Part shown: piece by piece, positions 41,901 to 51,127 of the stretch
How the letters are laid out: each line of letters opens with the position of its first letter
Numbering within the stretch: position 1 is the stretch's first letter
IMG/VR virus record: IMGVR_UViG_3300030012_005163
Span: 1-64,000 of that record
DNA: 64,000 nucleotides
From: a virus
Reading direction: 5' to 3' (one strand)
Position numbers and translations under genes: made by a program
The notes under the pieces: generated by a model
Seen by the model: only the letters and a program-made list of their open reading frames with translations
What the model was told of the DNA's origin: nothing
The model's database searches: none

Positions 41901-44900
41901 GCTAGAATAGAAGGTAGTACTTTTGGTGGGGGTGTATCAGGTAATTTACAATTTTATACTTATCCTACAGGTGGACCACTAAGTGAAGTAATGGTATTAA
42001 CAAATAACCAAAGGGTTGGTATTGGGGATATTACAAATAATGATGTAGATAAAACTCTACATGTTATGGGAGACTTCAAAATGGAAGAAACTGGAGCAAT
42101 ATTTGAGTCAGACCTTAACTTAAATAGCGGTGCGAATGTTAAATTAAGTGCGATTACAACAGATCAACTTGCTAGAATAGCAGTTGCCACACCAGGAAAT
42201 GGTGGTATTACATTTGGAGTTAGAGGTAGTACAGAGACTAGTTTTCCGGGATATGGTGCAAAAGGTGACGGTTATCTTTATTCTTCCATTCATCAAAACG
42301 GTTTAAATATAATATCTGCACCTGGTACAGATACAGAAGATTACATTAGATTTTTCGCTGGTAACGATGCGGATGGAAATACTGCAAATATGTTTATTGC
42401 GGGTACGGGTGATACTAAAGGTTATGTAGGCATAAATACTGAAACACCAACGGCACAATTGTTTATTCAAGGAGATAGTAGTACTAGTACTGGACCAACT
42501 GATCCAGATAATTTTTCTTTACAAATACAGAATAGTCTTAATCAAAATATATTATTAGTTAAAAATGGTAATAATGGAGTTGCAGGTTCTACCGCAGGTA
42601 GAGTATCTATTAATGGTAATTTTGGACCTTCTACTCCATTAGTAGACGATGACGCAGTATTTAGTGTTTTAGGTGATACTAGCAGTTTATCTACTGCATT
42701 AGGATCAGTGATGGCAATAAAAGATGGACAAACTAACACCTTACATAGTTTTTATAATAATGCTGCAACTTCTTTAGCAAAAGGAGCTACACAATACGGT
42801 AAAGTAGGTGTGGGTACAACTACTGCAGCTAGTATAGAGGCTAAATTACATGTAAAGGTTGGTGATGAATGGAAAGATACTCATGGTAATGATTTTACAC
42901 TTAGGGTAGATGGGTTACAAAATGTTGCACCTTATACGGCAACAACTGATAATATTTTAACTTTAGATAATTTTGGTAACTTAAATATTAAGAAAAGAAC
43001 CACTACTGAAAACTTTACTATGACTAGTGGTGCGACTAATGGATACGTATTAACATGTGATGCAAATGGCGTAGGAAGTTGGCAACCTTCCTCTGGTGGA
43101 ACCGGAACAGTTTTTTGGCAAACTGAAAATGGTGGTTTAAAAAGTATTAATCAAAATGCGGGAACAATTAGTGGAACATCCACAGGTGCTATATTAGTAG
43201 GTGGTTATTTCACTACTAATAATATTACGGATGGTAGAGCTTCTACAATAATAAATGGGGGATCTAATACAATAAGTGGTGCATCTGCATCCGCAATTAT
43301 TTCAACAACTAATTCAAGTATTATAGGAAATGGGTCAACTATTCAGTATAGTGTGATAGTTGGGGGACAAAGGAACACAATTAATGGTTCTTCCGATAAC
43401 GCATTAATAGGTGGTGGTACTAACAACGAAATAATCGATGGTCCAACCGCTTCAATTATTGGTGGTACTAATAACACTATAGACGACTGTAGGGGTGGTA
43501 TTTATACTTCGGAAGATTCTGAATTAAATAAGTCTTTTGAATCAGTTATTATTGGCGGTAGTGATCACATTATGGATGCATCTTCACGCTCAGTGATAGT
43601 AGGGGGTATAAATAACCTTATGGAAAGCGTAACTAGATCAGTTATTTTAGGTGGACAAAATATTACTGGAGACACTTCTGATACTGTTTACGTACCAAAT
43701 TTAAATATTAATTCTATAGGAAATGGTACACCTATCGGTAATTTAGGATTTGATTCTAGTGGTAATGTGGTTACGGGTACTACAGGTAGTGCAACATCAT
43801 TTTGGGAAGAAGCCGGATTAAGTAATGAAGTATTAATTGATGAAAAAGGTAGTAGTAGTTATACAGTAAATGGTGAATCTAATGGAGCAATTATTGCAGC
43901 AGGAACAGGACATACAATTTCCAATAGCAAATACGCTTCATTCTTAGGGGGTGTTGGCAATGTTACTAGTAATAGTACTTCTACTTTAGGTGCGGATACA
44001 CAATTAGGTGGTTTTGGTAATACTATATCTGGAAGAACCGCATTAAGTTTTAATAATGTAATGTTAGGTGGTTCATCTAACATTATTTTCTCTTCCGCTA
44101 GAGGTGCTATGTTGAGTACTTCAGATTCTAGAATGAGTGCTTGTACGGATAGTTTTATTTTAGGTGGTAGTAATCATAAAAATGGTAGTGGTAATAATGG
44201 TTTAGCACAAAATGATAACTCAGGTATTGTTGGGGGTACTAATAATACTTTTGATATTGGTGTTGATAGATCAGTAATAATTGGTGGTACAGGACTTAAT
44301 GCTACTACTAATGATACAGTTTATGTACCTAATTTAAATATTAATTCTATAGGAAATGGTACACCTATCGGTAATTTAGGGTTCGATAGTAACGGTAACG
44401 TAGTTACTGGAACAACAGGAGTAGGATCTAGCTTTAGTTGGTCTGATCCCTTAGTTAGTAGTGGTAATACATCTACAGATTGTTTAACAAATCTATATGT
44501 AGCCAACTTACGTTCTTGTTCACCACTTTATATTAATCCCGGTGATGAAGGTGATGTATATTTTGGTAGTAATAGTGGTGTTACAATACAAACTTCTTTT
44601 GGTAAAATGGGTATTGGTACACAAACACCAATATCAAAATTACATATAAATAATGGTAACGTATTAATTAGTAATGAAGATGCAATACTCGCAATTAGTT
44701 CGACTACTGTAGGTGGAAGTGGGGAATATGAAAATAGAATAAACTTTAAAAGTGCAGGGTCTAATCAATCTGACAAAATAGATGCTCAGTTAAGAACAGA
44801 AAGTAGTGGTACTAGGTCTAATTTATTCTTTGGTACTATCGCTTCCAATACATTAAGTGATAAAATGATATTAACGGGTAGAGGAAGATTAGGACTAGGT

Positions 44901-46583
44901 ACGATGAGTCCAGATAGTACTCTTCATATAAGTGGTAGTAATATACAACAATTACATATTGAATCTTCCAATAGTAATGCAGTATTAAAATTAAAATCTG
45001 ATGATGGAAACAATGCGTATATAGATTTTGATGAGACTAGTGGTAATAGATGGTTAATGGGTTCTTATAGTGTAAACGACAAATTCGTTTGGGCAACTGG
45101 AAACACTTTTAGTACTGGTGGATTAATGGCATTAACTCAAAATGGTGATTTAGGAGTTGGTAATATTTCACCTTCATCTAGATTACATGTTAATATTAGT
45201 TCATTACCTTCTTTACCCACTTTAGGTAATGACAATGTGGCGTTATTCGAATCGGATAACGAAACTGAAGTCGCCATAGTTGGTACTGAAGATAGGAATG
45301 TTACTCTTAAATTTGGTGATGAAAACTCACTAGATGGTATTATGAGATATGACAATCTTAATAAAGAATTTGGATTTCAAACAGACGGTATTAATGTTTT
45401 AGAATTAACAACTGAAAATGTTGTTAATGAGAAAGTAGTACAACTTTCGGAATTTGGTGTGGGTGATCCTCTATATACTTTACATGTATCACGATCAGGT
45501 AGTACAGGTAATTACAAATATAATATAATATCTGGTAATACCGGTTTAAGTTCGGATAGTTGTTTAGATGAATTTTATGTTACTAACTTAGAGTCTTGTT
45601 CACCATTATATATTAATAGTCAAAATCAAGGTGATGTTTACTTTGGTGATCAAGGTGGCGGTATACCAACAGTTACTTTAGATATAACTACTGTGGGTGA
45701 ACCCGCGATGTATTTCGGCCAAGATAGTTTTGTAAAGTATAATGAAACTGATAAAAAGTTAATTATTGGTGAAGATGAAACAGATGGTATAGTTGTAGTA
45801 AAAGCTTCCGGTACGGAGACTTTAGAAGTATCACCTACCAAAACTAAACTATTAGAAGGTGATTTAGAAGCGGAAGAAGGTAATATAATAATTAAATCAG
45901 GTAATAGTAAATCATTAATTGTTGAAGATATTCCTGATGTAGGAGGTGCAAATTTAGGTACTAATGTTGATGGTAAATTAATAGATATACCATCCGATAG
46001 TAGAGTGAAACAAAATATCTTAGAGTTAGGTGACGTAGTTGACCCACTAAATTTTATACAACAAGTAAGTGCCTATCAATTTGAATTTAAACCAGAGACT
46101 AGAATTAGTTCTGTAGGTAAAAAACATTATGGATTTAAAGTGGATGATTTTAGAGATAATTTAATATCTGCCGGTAAACTAACTGATTTAACTCCTGATG
46201 AATTAGTAATTAATAACATTGCAAAAACATTAGTTAAAAGATGTAAATCAAGCTTTACGGTAGGTAACAGTCAACTTAATGAAGTAGATGCTATGAATTA
46301 TCAAGATTTAATTCCTTTTATGATTGAGGGTATTAAACAATTAGATACAAACATAAATAATATTAGTAGTGGTGGAAGTAATAAATTTGTTACTACACAA
46401 ACATTGTCATCAGGACAAAATATTATAAATCATAATTTAAATGATGAAAATGTTATAGTTCAAGTTATAGAAGTTGGAACAGGACAATTAATAATCCCAA
46501 ATAAAGTTTCTAATTATCTACCAAATAGCGTAGCAATTGACGTTGAAACAGGTGGGGAACATAAAATTATAATTATTGCATAA
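38934..46583 (+). CDS. Giant tail fibre with YadA-head-like blocks and C-terminal peptidase S74
   Basis: A 2549-aa fibre, the largest gene here. Three YadA-head-like blocks (about residues 420-615, 1392-1610, 1630-1825) contain runs such as SVIIGGSDHIMD and SVILGGQNITGD and end in the GNGTPIGNLGFDS module. IGTxTP hairpins recur between them. Two C-x11-C modules occur at DNA 44481 and 45561. Near residue 2355, SDSRVKQNI marks a peptidase S74 intramolecular chaperone, which trimerises the fibre and cuts itself off at the Ser. About 65 further residues (VTTQTLSSGQNIINHNLN to the end) follow it. The N-terminus (MANEFIIKNGFVSKGNSIVE) probably anchors the fibre. Confidence 0.88.
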   Translation: MANEFIIKNGFVSKGNSIVEGILSGQTFNLINTPVNNNSATEILVRNSTTGVVEYRDSSTLSGGGGQTITGYTYDETTNKFSIDLSGGTSFDTTISVVSGLTVTNDLIVSGNTGIGTDTPTEKLHIKSTTNAKIKIEADINDVDDTDTADILLSQDGGISTSNIGMSPDSINDLVIGVNSTTNPSIKFATRNDGTTFSTTADTKMTLSNDGKLGIGTIPTEKLDVDGKVRIRDGAVNGYVLTSDANGVGTWLPTSGTNTFVTGATLNGTDLEIDRNDGQSQITVDLSSLAVDNNVFVDSGNANAATRQLTFTNTTGGTFNVTNAAALFSDNDINVTGGTYSPNTGCVTFKTNSGDTFDICGFVTGLTNTFVSGGTYDSSTSELTFTNTTGGTFNVDLSSLSGGTLWQTENGGLKSYTPTTGSINGTSTGSLIAGGFSTNEIFSSPGSTILNGSSNVISGSTTSALLSTQNSSIKSNPSAVSDISHATIVGGLSNTIEDTTAQPSERATIVGGSSNIINGGLDSAIIGGSDNTIVEVDSGIYTSTQSVISGGSSSAIIGGRNHLLSGNNSIILGGNGITGTSDNTVYVPNLNIGTVGGGAPLINLGLDSNGNIVTGSTSGGGTMSFTVEGDNGTPFTISSGDTLEFVGFPGIDVGVADPEVRIALDYSGADSFILAATNGTGITVDGANDKLVIYDNDTATVKYINANQLPSSGAASTPITGYSYNPTSNTFTIGLSGGTSFDSQILEVSGITVNGDITLSQIPTLNNSETAILVRNNSTGEVEYREASTLTGSTDTNTFVTGGTLSTDSLLTLGYNNGGFASSIDLSTLMDGGDTITGFTYDKTNNTFSIGVSGKTSFDSQILKVSGITVENSMELGEYIRHSGDTNTYFGFNGTDSIVAFTNASRKLRIGTNAVDLEYNGSTKLSTISDGVFVDGNLGVGTDNPLENLDVRGDVLISNPSNNSVLTLSGTALNDSIIDFDNNGVSTPFARIEGSTFGGGVSGNLQFYTYPTGGPLSEVMVLTNNQRVGIGDITNNDVDKTLHVMGDFKMEETGAIFESDLNLNSGANVKLSAITTDQLARIAVATPGNGGITFGVRGSTETSFPGYGAKGDGYLYSSIHQNGLNIISAPGTDTEDYIRFFAGNDADGNTANMFIAGTGDTKGYVGINTETPTAQLFIQGDSSTSTGPTDPDNFSLQIQNSLNQNILLVKNGNNGVAGSTAGRVSINGNFGPSTPLVDDDAVFSVLGDTSSLSTALGSVMAIKDGQTNTLHSFYNNAATSLAKGATQYGKVGVGTTTAASIEAKLHVKVGDEWKDTHGNDFTLRVDGLQNVAPYTATTDNILTLDNFGNLNIKKRTTTENFTMTSGATNGYVLTCDANGVGSWQPSSGGTGTVFWQTENGGLKSINQNAGTISGTSTGAILVGGYFTTNNITDGRASTIINGGSNTISGASASAIISTTNSSIIGNGSTIQYSVIVGGQRNTINGSSDNALIGGGTNNEIIDGPTASIIGGTNNTIDDCRGGIYTSEDSELNKSFESVIIGGSDHIMDASSRSVIVGGINNLMESVTRSVILGGQNITGDTSDTVYVPNLNINSIGNGTPIGNLGFDSSGNVVTGTTGSATSFWEEAGLSNEVLIDEKGSSSYTVNGESNGAIIAAGTGHTISNSKYASFLGGVGNVTSNSTSTLGADTQLGGFGNTISGRTALSFNNVMLGGSSNIIFSSARGAMLSTSDSRMSACTDSFILGGSNHKNGSGNNGLAQNDNSGIVGGTNNTFDIGVDRSVIIGGTGLNATTNDTVYVPNLNINSIGNGTPIGNLGFDSNGNVVTGTTGVGSSFSWSDPLVSSGNTSTDCLTNLYVANLRSCSPLYINPGDEGDVYFGSNSGVTIQTSFGKMGIGTQTPISKLHINNGNVLISNEDAILAISSTTVGGSGEYENRINFKSAGSNQSDKIDAQLRTESSGTRSNLFFGTIASNTLSDKMILTGRGRLGLGTMSPDSTLHISGSNIQQLHIESSNSNAVLKLKSDDGNNAYIDFDETSGNRWLMGSYSVNDKFVWATGNTFSTGGLMALTQNGDLGVGNISPSSRLHVNISSLPSLPTLGNDNVALFESDNETEVAIVGTEDRNVTLKFGDENSLDGIMRYDNLNKEFGFQTDGINVLELTTENVVNEKVVQLSEFGVGDPLYTLHVSRSGSTGNYKYNIISGNTGLSSDSCLDEFYVTNLESCSPLYINSQNQGDVYFGDQGGGIPTVTLDITTVGEPAMYFGQDSFVKYNETDKKLIIGEDETDGIVVVKASGTETLEVSPTKTKLLEGDLEAEEGNIIIKSGNSKSLIVEDIPDVGGANLGTNVDGKLIDIPSDSRVKQNILELGDVVDPLNFIQQVSAYQFEFKPETRISSVGKKHYGFKVDDFRDNLISAGKLTDLTPDELVINNIAKTLVKRCKSSFTVGNSQLNEVDAMNYQDLIPFMIEGIKQLDTNINNISSGGSNKFVTTQTLSSGQNIINHNLNDENVIVQVIEVGTGQLIIPNKVSNYLPNSVAIDVETGGEHKIIIIA
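39804..40030 (+). repeat. Fibre module copy A (shared with 54460-54688)
   Basis: About 227 bp encoding a block from DNNVFVDSGNANAATRQLTF to DICGFVTG. The same block, with a few changes, occurs at 54460-54688 in the 53158 gene, 14.7 kb away. Confidence 0.9.
43698..43747 (+). repeat. Exact 50-bp repeat, copy 1
   Basis: Identical to 44331-44380 within the same gene. It encodes NLNINSIGNGTPIGNLG and closes a YadA-head-like block. Confidence 0.93.
44331..44380 (+). repeat. Exact 50-bp repeat, copy 2
   Basis: Identical to 43698-43747. A more diverged copy lies near 37340 in the 36091 gene and another near 40700. The perfect identity points to recent duplication or gene conversion. Confidence 0.93.
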
Positions 46584-49500
46584 TGAAAATAAATGGTAAA
46601 ATACAAATAGTTGGTGGTACACCCGGAGTTGATAGGTTATTAACATGTATAGATAGTAGTGGTAACGCAGAGTGGAAAACTTTAACAACCCCTAATGATG
46701 GTGATGATATAGTATCAGGACAAGTAACAAATAATATTTTAACCTTAACTAAAGAATCGGGTAACACAGTAGATATTAATTTAACTACTTTAACTGCAGA
46801 TTGTGGTGATTGTATCGGTAAATATGTGGACTCTATTAACATTGTAGACGATCCAGATACTGTTTGTAAACAAACGACTGTTAGTGTACAAGAAATTGTG
46901 GATTCAATAGAGACTGTTGTAGAAGTAGATCCTCTTACAATATCAAAAAGTGTCTCAGATTTTACTTTAACTAGATTTATTAATGAATGTCCATCGGGTT
47001 ATGATGTAGTTTATTCATCTACAACCACAGGATATTTTACAGAATCAACTGGTATAGGTTATAATGATTGGTGTCCTGATGGTTACACACATGATGAATT
47101 AGGTGACTACGGTAAACCCAATGGTAGTAAATGTTTTAAAGTAGTTACTAATACTACCCCCACTTGTCCTGCAGGATATACATTAGTAGGGAGTGGTGCA
47201 AATCAAATATGTGAAAAAATTACAACTGTTCCAGTTATAGATAATATGGATTTATCTGATCCTAATAATCCCGTACCCAAACCAGGATTTGTATTCGAAC
47301 CAATTACTAAAGGAAATAGTAACGCTGGTTATGGTGCAAATGGAGGATTGTTTATGGATATTGACCCATCAAACTCATACCCATTTGTTTATAGTGGTGG
47401 AACAGTCCCTCAACCATTTACATCTTCATCAAATAATTTATGGAAAGAAAGATTACATAGTTCAAATGATACTGGAACAAATAATGTAGGTATATGGGGT
47501 AACTACCCTAATGAAAATGTGGATGATCGTATATGGTTAGGATTTAACCATTGTATTGAAATTGCCGAAAGTAAAACATATGTTATTGGTATGGCGGCAG
47601 ATAATCTATGTAAATTAAGTGTTGATGGTCAACTTATTATTGAATTTACTGCAGTTAATGAAACCAGAAACTTTAAGCATTGGTGGTTATTTCCAGTTAC
47701 TTTGGATGCGGGAAAACACATTATCTCTATGGAAGGTTATGATAATGCACAAGTCGCATCTTTTGGTGCTGAAATTTATGATATGGATATGGCGACACTA
47801 AAAACTTATACTACTGAAGCGGAATTAGTGCCCACAATAATATTTTCAACTAAACCAAAACAAAATTCGTCACCCCCTAGTTATTTTGATATCAGTAATA
47901 ATCCTTCACATTTAAGATATGCTTGTCCATCAGGATTTCTTTTATCTGAATGTAGTAATGTTTTAGAATGTGTCAAAATTGAAAATGCCTCTCCAGGTCT
48001 TACTTCAATTGATGTTGTTGACACCAATCCTGAAATAGAAGTAAAATGTAGAAGTATTAATTATGAATGTCCACCTTGTCCTATAAACGATATTGTTAAA
48101 ACAAGTACATTAACAGATGCACAATGTTCTGAACAACAAAACGCTTATGAAAATCAAATAAAAGAAAAAGAAGCACAAGCATCCCAATTACAACAACAAA
48201 TAGATTCAATAGAAAGTCAAATAGAAAGTTTAAGTAATAATTCTTCAGAAATGGCAGAATCTGTAGAAGAAAGTAATGGACAAACAACAACATCAGATGG
48301 ACAAACAACAACATCAGCTGGAGAAGTATTAGGAGCATCACAAAATAAAGGTTCTACTAATACTACACCATTAAATCAGGGAGGTGTTACAGAAGTATCT
48401 GATGCAACAACCTCTAAAGATGTTGCAGATGATAGTAGTCCTACTATTAGTGAATTAACTACACAATTGAACTCATTATCACCACAATTATCTGATATAA
48501 ACGAAGAAATTTTAGATTTAAAAAACTTACTTAATACTTTAATAAAAGAGTGTGGTGGGTGTACTCATACAACAACTGGTGAACCTAGTGATGTATATTT
48601 AATAGGTGATCCTAACTATATAAACCCTAATCCAGTTCAGTGTGTATTTGAAGCACTTAATAATTTAGATACGGGTTGTTGTAAAAAAATAGAATTAACT
48701 TATAATGATGGTAGTACTACACATGTTAATATAAATGAATTATATAGTGACAATAATGATTATTCGTTAACATTAAATGATAATATACTAACATTTTCTA
48801 TGTCATCTTCTTGTAATAGTCATTTTGAAGATGTAACTGTAGATTTATCTTCATTAGGTGGGAATGGTGCAGGTGCAGACGGTGTAGGAGTAACTAGTAC
48901 CGTAGATAATGGAAATGGTACATTTACAATTAACTATAGTGATGGAACATCTTTTACTTCTAATGATTTAACAGGCCCGCAAGGACCTAAAGGTGATACA
49001 GGTGCTGCAGGTACTGATGGTAAAGATGGTACTAATGGTAGTAATGGTATACAAGGACCTAAAGGTGATAAAGGAGATACTGGAGCAGCAGGTGCTGATG
49101 GTAAAAATGGTAGTAATGGTGCACAAGGTATACAAGGACCTAAAGGTGATAAAGGTGATACTGGAGCGGCAGGTGCTGATGGTAAAAATGGCGCACAAGG
49201 TATACAAGGACCTAAAGGTGATACTGGAGCGGCAGGTGCTAACGGTAAAGATGGTATTAACGGTAACGATGGTGTTGGTGTGACTAGCACAGTAGATAAC
49301 GGAGATGGTACATTTACAATTAATTATAGTGATGGTAGTACCTTTACGACATCTAATTTAACTGGACCACAAGGACCTAAAGGTGATACCGGTGCTGATG
49401 GTAAAAATGGTAGTAATGGTGCACCAGGACCTAAAGGAGATCCTGGTAAAGATGGTGTTAATGGTAGTAATGGTACTGACGGAGTTGATGGTGTAGGTAT

Positions 49501-51079
49501 AACTAACACCATAGATAACGGAGATGGTACATTTACAATTAATTATAGTGATGGGACATCTTTTACTACATCTAATTTAACTGGCCCACAAGGACCTAAA
49601 GGAGATAGTGGTAATAATGGAACACCTGGTAATGATGGTAAAAATGGTACTAATGGTGTTGATGGTGTAGGGGTATCCAGCACTGTAGATAATGGAGATG
49701 GTACATTTACAATTAATTATAGTGATGGGACATCTTTTACTACATCTGATTTAACTGGACCTGCTGGACCTGCAGGTAGTAATGGATCCGGAAGTGATAA
49801 GTTTTTAGTAAGTGGGTCACTTATCGAAACAACCATACCTAGTGGTGGTGGAGTAAATAGTAAAACCCCTAGTGAAGAAGTTACTATGTTAAGATTAACT
49901 ATGTCTGATAGTACTAATATAGATGTTAATGTAACTGATTTAGTCGGTTCTGAAGGTGATAGTAATAGTAGTTCTTTATGGTTTGACAAACCTACAGGTA
50001 ATAACATTTATAGACATATTGGTAATGTAGGTATTGGGTTAGATTCACCTCAAAAAAGATTACATGTTAAAAGTGATAACGCAATTTTAAGATTAGAAAC
50101 AACAGAAAATGCGGGTGGTAATTTTATAGAGTTTACCGATAGCGCTGCAGTTAAAGGTGTTGTAGGTTACACAACAAAAACAGATGCATTAAATATTTGG
50201 AATCAAGAATCTACTAATGGTTCTATAAATTTAATTACTACTTCAGGTTTAGGTTTAACACTTCAAGGACAAAGTGTGGCTATTGGTGGTGTTGCACCAT
50301 TAGGAAACGAAAATTTAACTGTAAGAGGATCAAGTAGTATTTCAACAGGTTTTGGTGATACCGATCCACAATTATATTTGTTTAATGCGGATACTCATTC
50401 AGGTGGGGGTTACCATTCTGTTGATAGTACGGGTTATAAGATAGATTTATCATATCAAACAGGTGCAAATGCACCGTCAGGATGGACACATAAAGATATT
50501 AATCTTTCAATTAATGATAACATTAAGTTAAGTATTGACGGAGACAATGGTAAAGTAAGTGTTACTGATGATTTATATATTGGTGGTACTGTACAGATTA
50601 ATGGTGGTAATCCAGGTAGTGGTAAAGTATTAACTAGTGATGGTAGTGGTAATGCAACTTGGCAAACACCAACTAGTAGTGGTTCGGGTAGTGATTCATA
50701 TATAACAAATGTAACTTTAACGAGTGATTTATCAAATATGAATGTCTTAAGATTCACTCGTAATAATGGATTAAGTGATTTAAGTGTTAGTTTAAATTCA
50801 TTACAACATGATCCGGACGCAACTCATAATAGTAGAACAACGGTTACCACAACAACAAAAAATGAAACAGTAACTGTTACACATAATTTAAATAGATTTT
50901 ATCCTGTTTTTACAGTTTATCATGTTAATAGAGGAAAAGTTATTTTACCAGAAGCAGTAGGTATGGTTAATTCTACAGGTATGATACCGGCAAATGCAGT
51001 AACCGGTCCGCATCAATTACATCAAATAGATATGACATTTGCTGAACCAGGTATTTATATTATTTCATTTGTGGCATAA
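46583..51079 (+). CDS. Collagen-like fibre protein with PA14-like and coiled-coil regions
   Basis: A 1498-aa fibre whose ATG overlaps the previous stop (TAATG). A Cys-rich start (CPDGYTHDE, CPAGYTLVG) precedes a PA14-like beta-sandwich around residues 230-420 (DRIWLGFNHCIEI, LSVDGQLIIEF, LDAGKHIISMEGYD). Coiled coils lie at 510-555 and 622-660. Residues about 798-1075 are collagen-like Gly-X-Y tracts (GPQGPKGDTGAAG, GPKGDKGDTG) broken by four copies of a 35-residue unit (DNGDGTFTINYSDGTSF). IGLDSPQKRLHV-type hairpins follow. The C-terminus (TVTHNLNRFYPVFTVYHVN) is like the tail following the S74 domain in the preceding gene. Trimeric fibre very likely. Confidence 0.88.
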   Translation: MKINGKIQIVGGTPGVDRLLTCIDSSGNAEWKTLTTPNDGDDIVSGQVTNNILTLTKESGNTVDINLTTLTADCGDCIGKYVDSINIVDDPDTVCKQTTVSVQEIVDSIETVVEVDPLTISKSVSDFTLTRFINECPSGYDVVYSSTTTGYFTESTGIGYNDWCPDGYTHDELGDYGKPNGSKCFKVVTNTTPTCPAGYTLVGSGANQICEKITTVPVIDNMDLSDPNNPVPKPGFVFEPITKGNSNAGYGANGGLFMDIDPSNSYPFVYSGGTVPQPFTSSSNNLWKERLHSSNDTGTNNVGIWGNYPNENVDDRIWLGFNHCIEIAESKTYVIGMAADNLCKLSVDGQLIIEFTAVNETRNFKHWWLFPVTLDAGKHIISMEGYDNAQVASFGAEIYDMDMATLKTYTTEAELVPTIIFSTKPKQNSSPPSYFDISNNPSHLRYACPSGFLLSECSNVLECVKIENASPGLTSIDVVDTNPEIEVKCRSINYECPPCPINDIVKTSTLTDAQCSEQQNAYENQIKEKEAQASQLQQQIDSIESQIESLSNNSSEMAESVEESNGQTTTSDGQTTTSAGEVLGASQNKGSTNTTPLNQGGVTEVSDATTSKDVADDSSPTISELTTQLNSLSPQLSDINEEILDLKNLLNTLIKECGGCTHTTTGEPSDVYLIGDPNYINPNPVQCVFEALNNLDTGCCKKIELTYNDGSTTHVNINELYSDNNDYSLTLNDNILTFSMSSSCNSHFEDVTVDLSSLGGNGAGADGVGVTSTVDNGNGTFTINYSDGTSFTSNDLTGPQGPKGDTGAAGTDGKDGTNGSNGIQGPKGDKGDTGAAGADGKNGSNGAQGIQGPKGDKGDTGAAGADGKNGAQGIQGPKGDTGAAGANGKDGINGNDGVGVTSTVDNGDGTFTINYSDGSTFTTSNLTGPQGPKGDTGADGKNGSNGAPGPKGDPGKDGVNGSNGTDGVDGVGITNTIDNGDGTFTINYSDGTSFTTSNLTGPQGPKGDSGNNGTPGNDGKNGTNGVDGVGVSSTVDNGDGTFTINYSDGTSFTTSDLTGPAGPAGSNGSGSDKFLVSGSLIETTIPSGGGVNSKTPSEEVTMLRLTMSDSTNIDVNVTDLVGSEGDSNSSSLWFDKPTGNNIYRHIGNVGIGLDSPQKRLHVKSDNAILRLETTENAGGNFIEFTDSAAVKGVVGYTTKTDALNIWNQESTNGSINLITTSGLGLTLQGQSVAIGGVAPLGNENLTVRGSSSISTGFGDTDPQLYLFNADTHSGGGYHSVDSTGYKIDLSYQTGANAPSGWTHKDINLSINDNIKLSIDGDNGKVSVTDDLYIGGTVQINGGNPGSGKVLTSDGSGNATWQTPTSSGSGSDSYITNVTLTSDLSNMNVLRFTRNNGLSDLSVSLNSLQHDPDATHNSRTTVTTTTKNETVTVTHNLNRFYPVFTVYHVNRGKVILPEAVGMVNSTGMIPANAVTGPHQLHQIDMTFAEPGIYIISFVA
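48886..49790 (+). repeat. Collagen-like tracts with four interleaved 35-residue units
   Basis: DNA units beginning near 48886, 49270, 49492 and 49666 encode GVGV(T/S)STVDNGDGTF-type units; between them lie Gly-X-Y runs. Long stretches such as GGAGATGGTACATTTACAAT are identical between units. Confidence 0.9.
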
Positions 51080-51100
51080 ATTAAAATTTAATTGTTATTT

Positions 51101-51119
51101 CTTAATATTTATTAATAAA
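51101..51119 (+). promoter_or_regulatory. Late-type promoter motif
   Basis: CTTAATATTTATTAATAAA lies 8 bases before the 51128 ATG and belongs to the ATATTTATWA family. The promoter role is inferred. Confidence 0.58.
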
Positions 51120-51127
51120 CTATATTA

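Noticed and set aside
48934-49290. Long Pro/Ser-rich frames antisense to the collagen-like tracts
   Set aside because: They are the mirror of Gly-X-Y codons on the plus strand. They have no start context and disappear outside the repeats.
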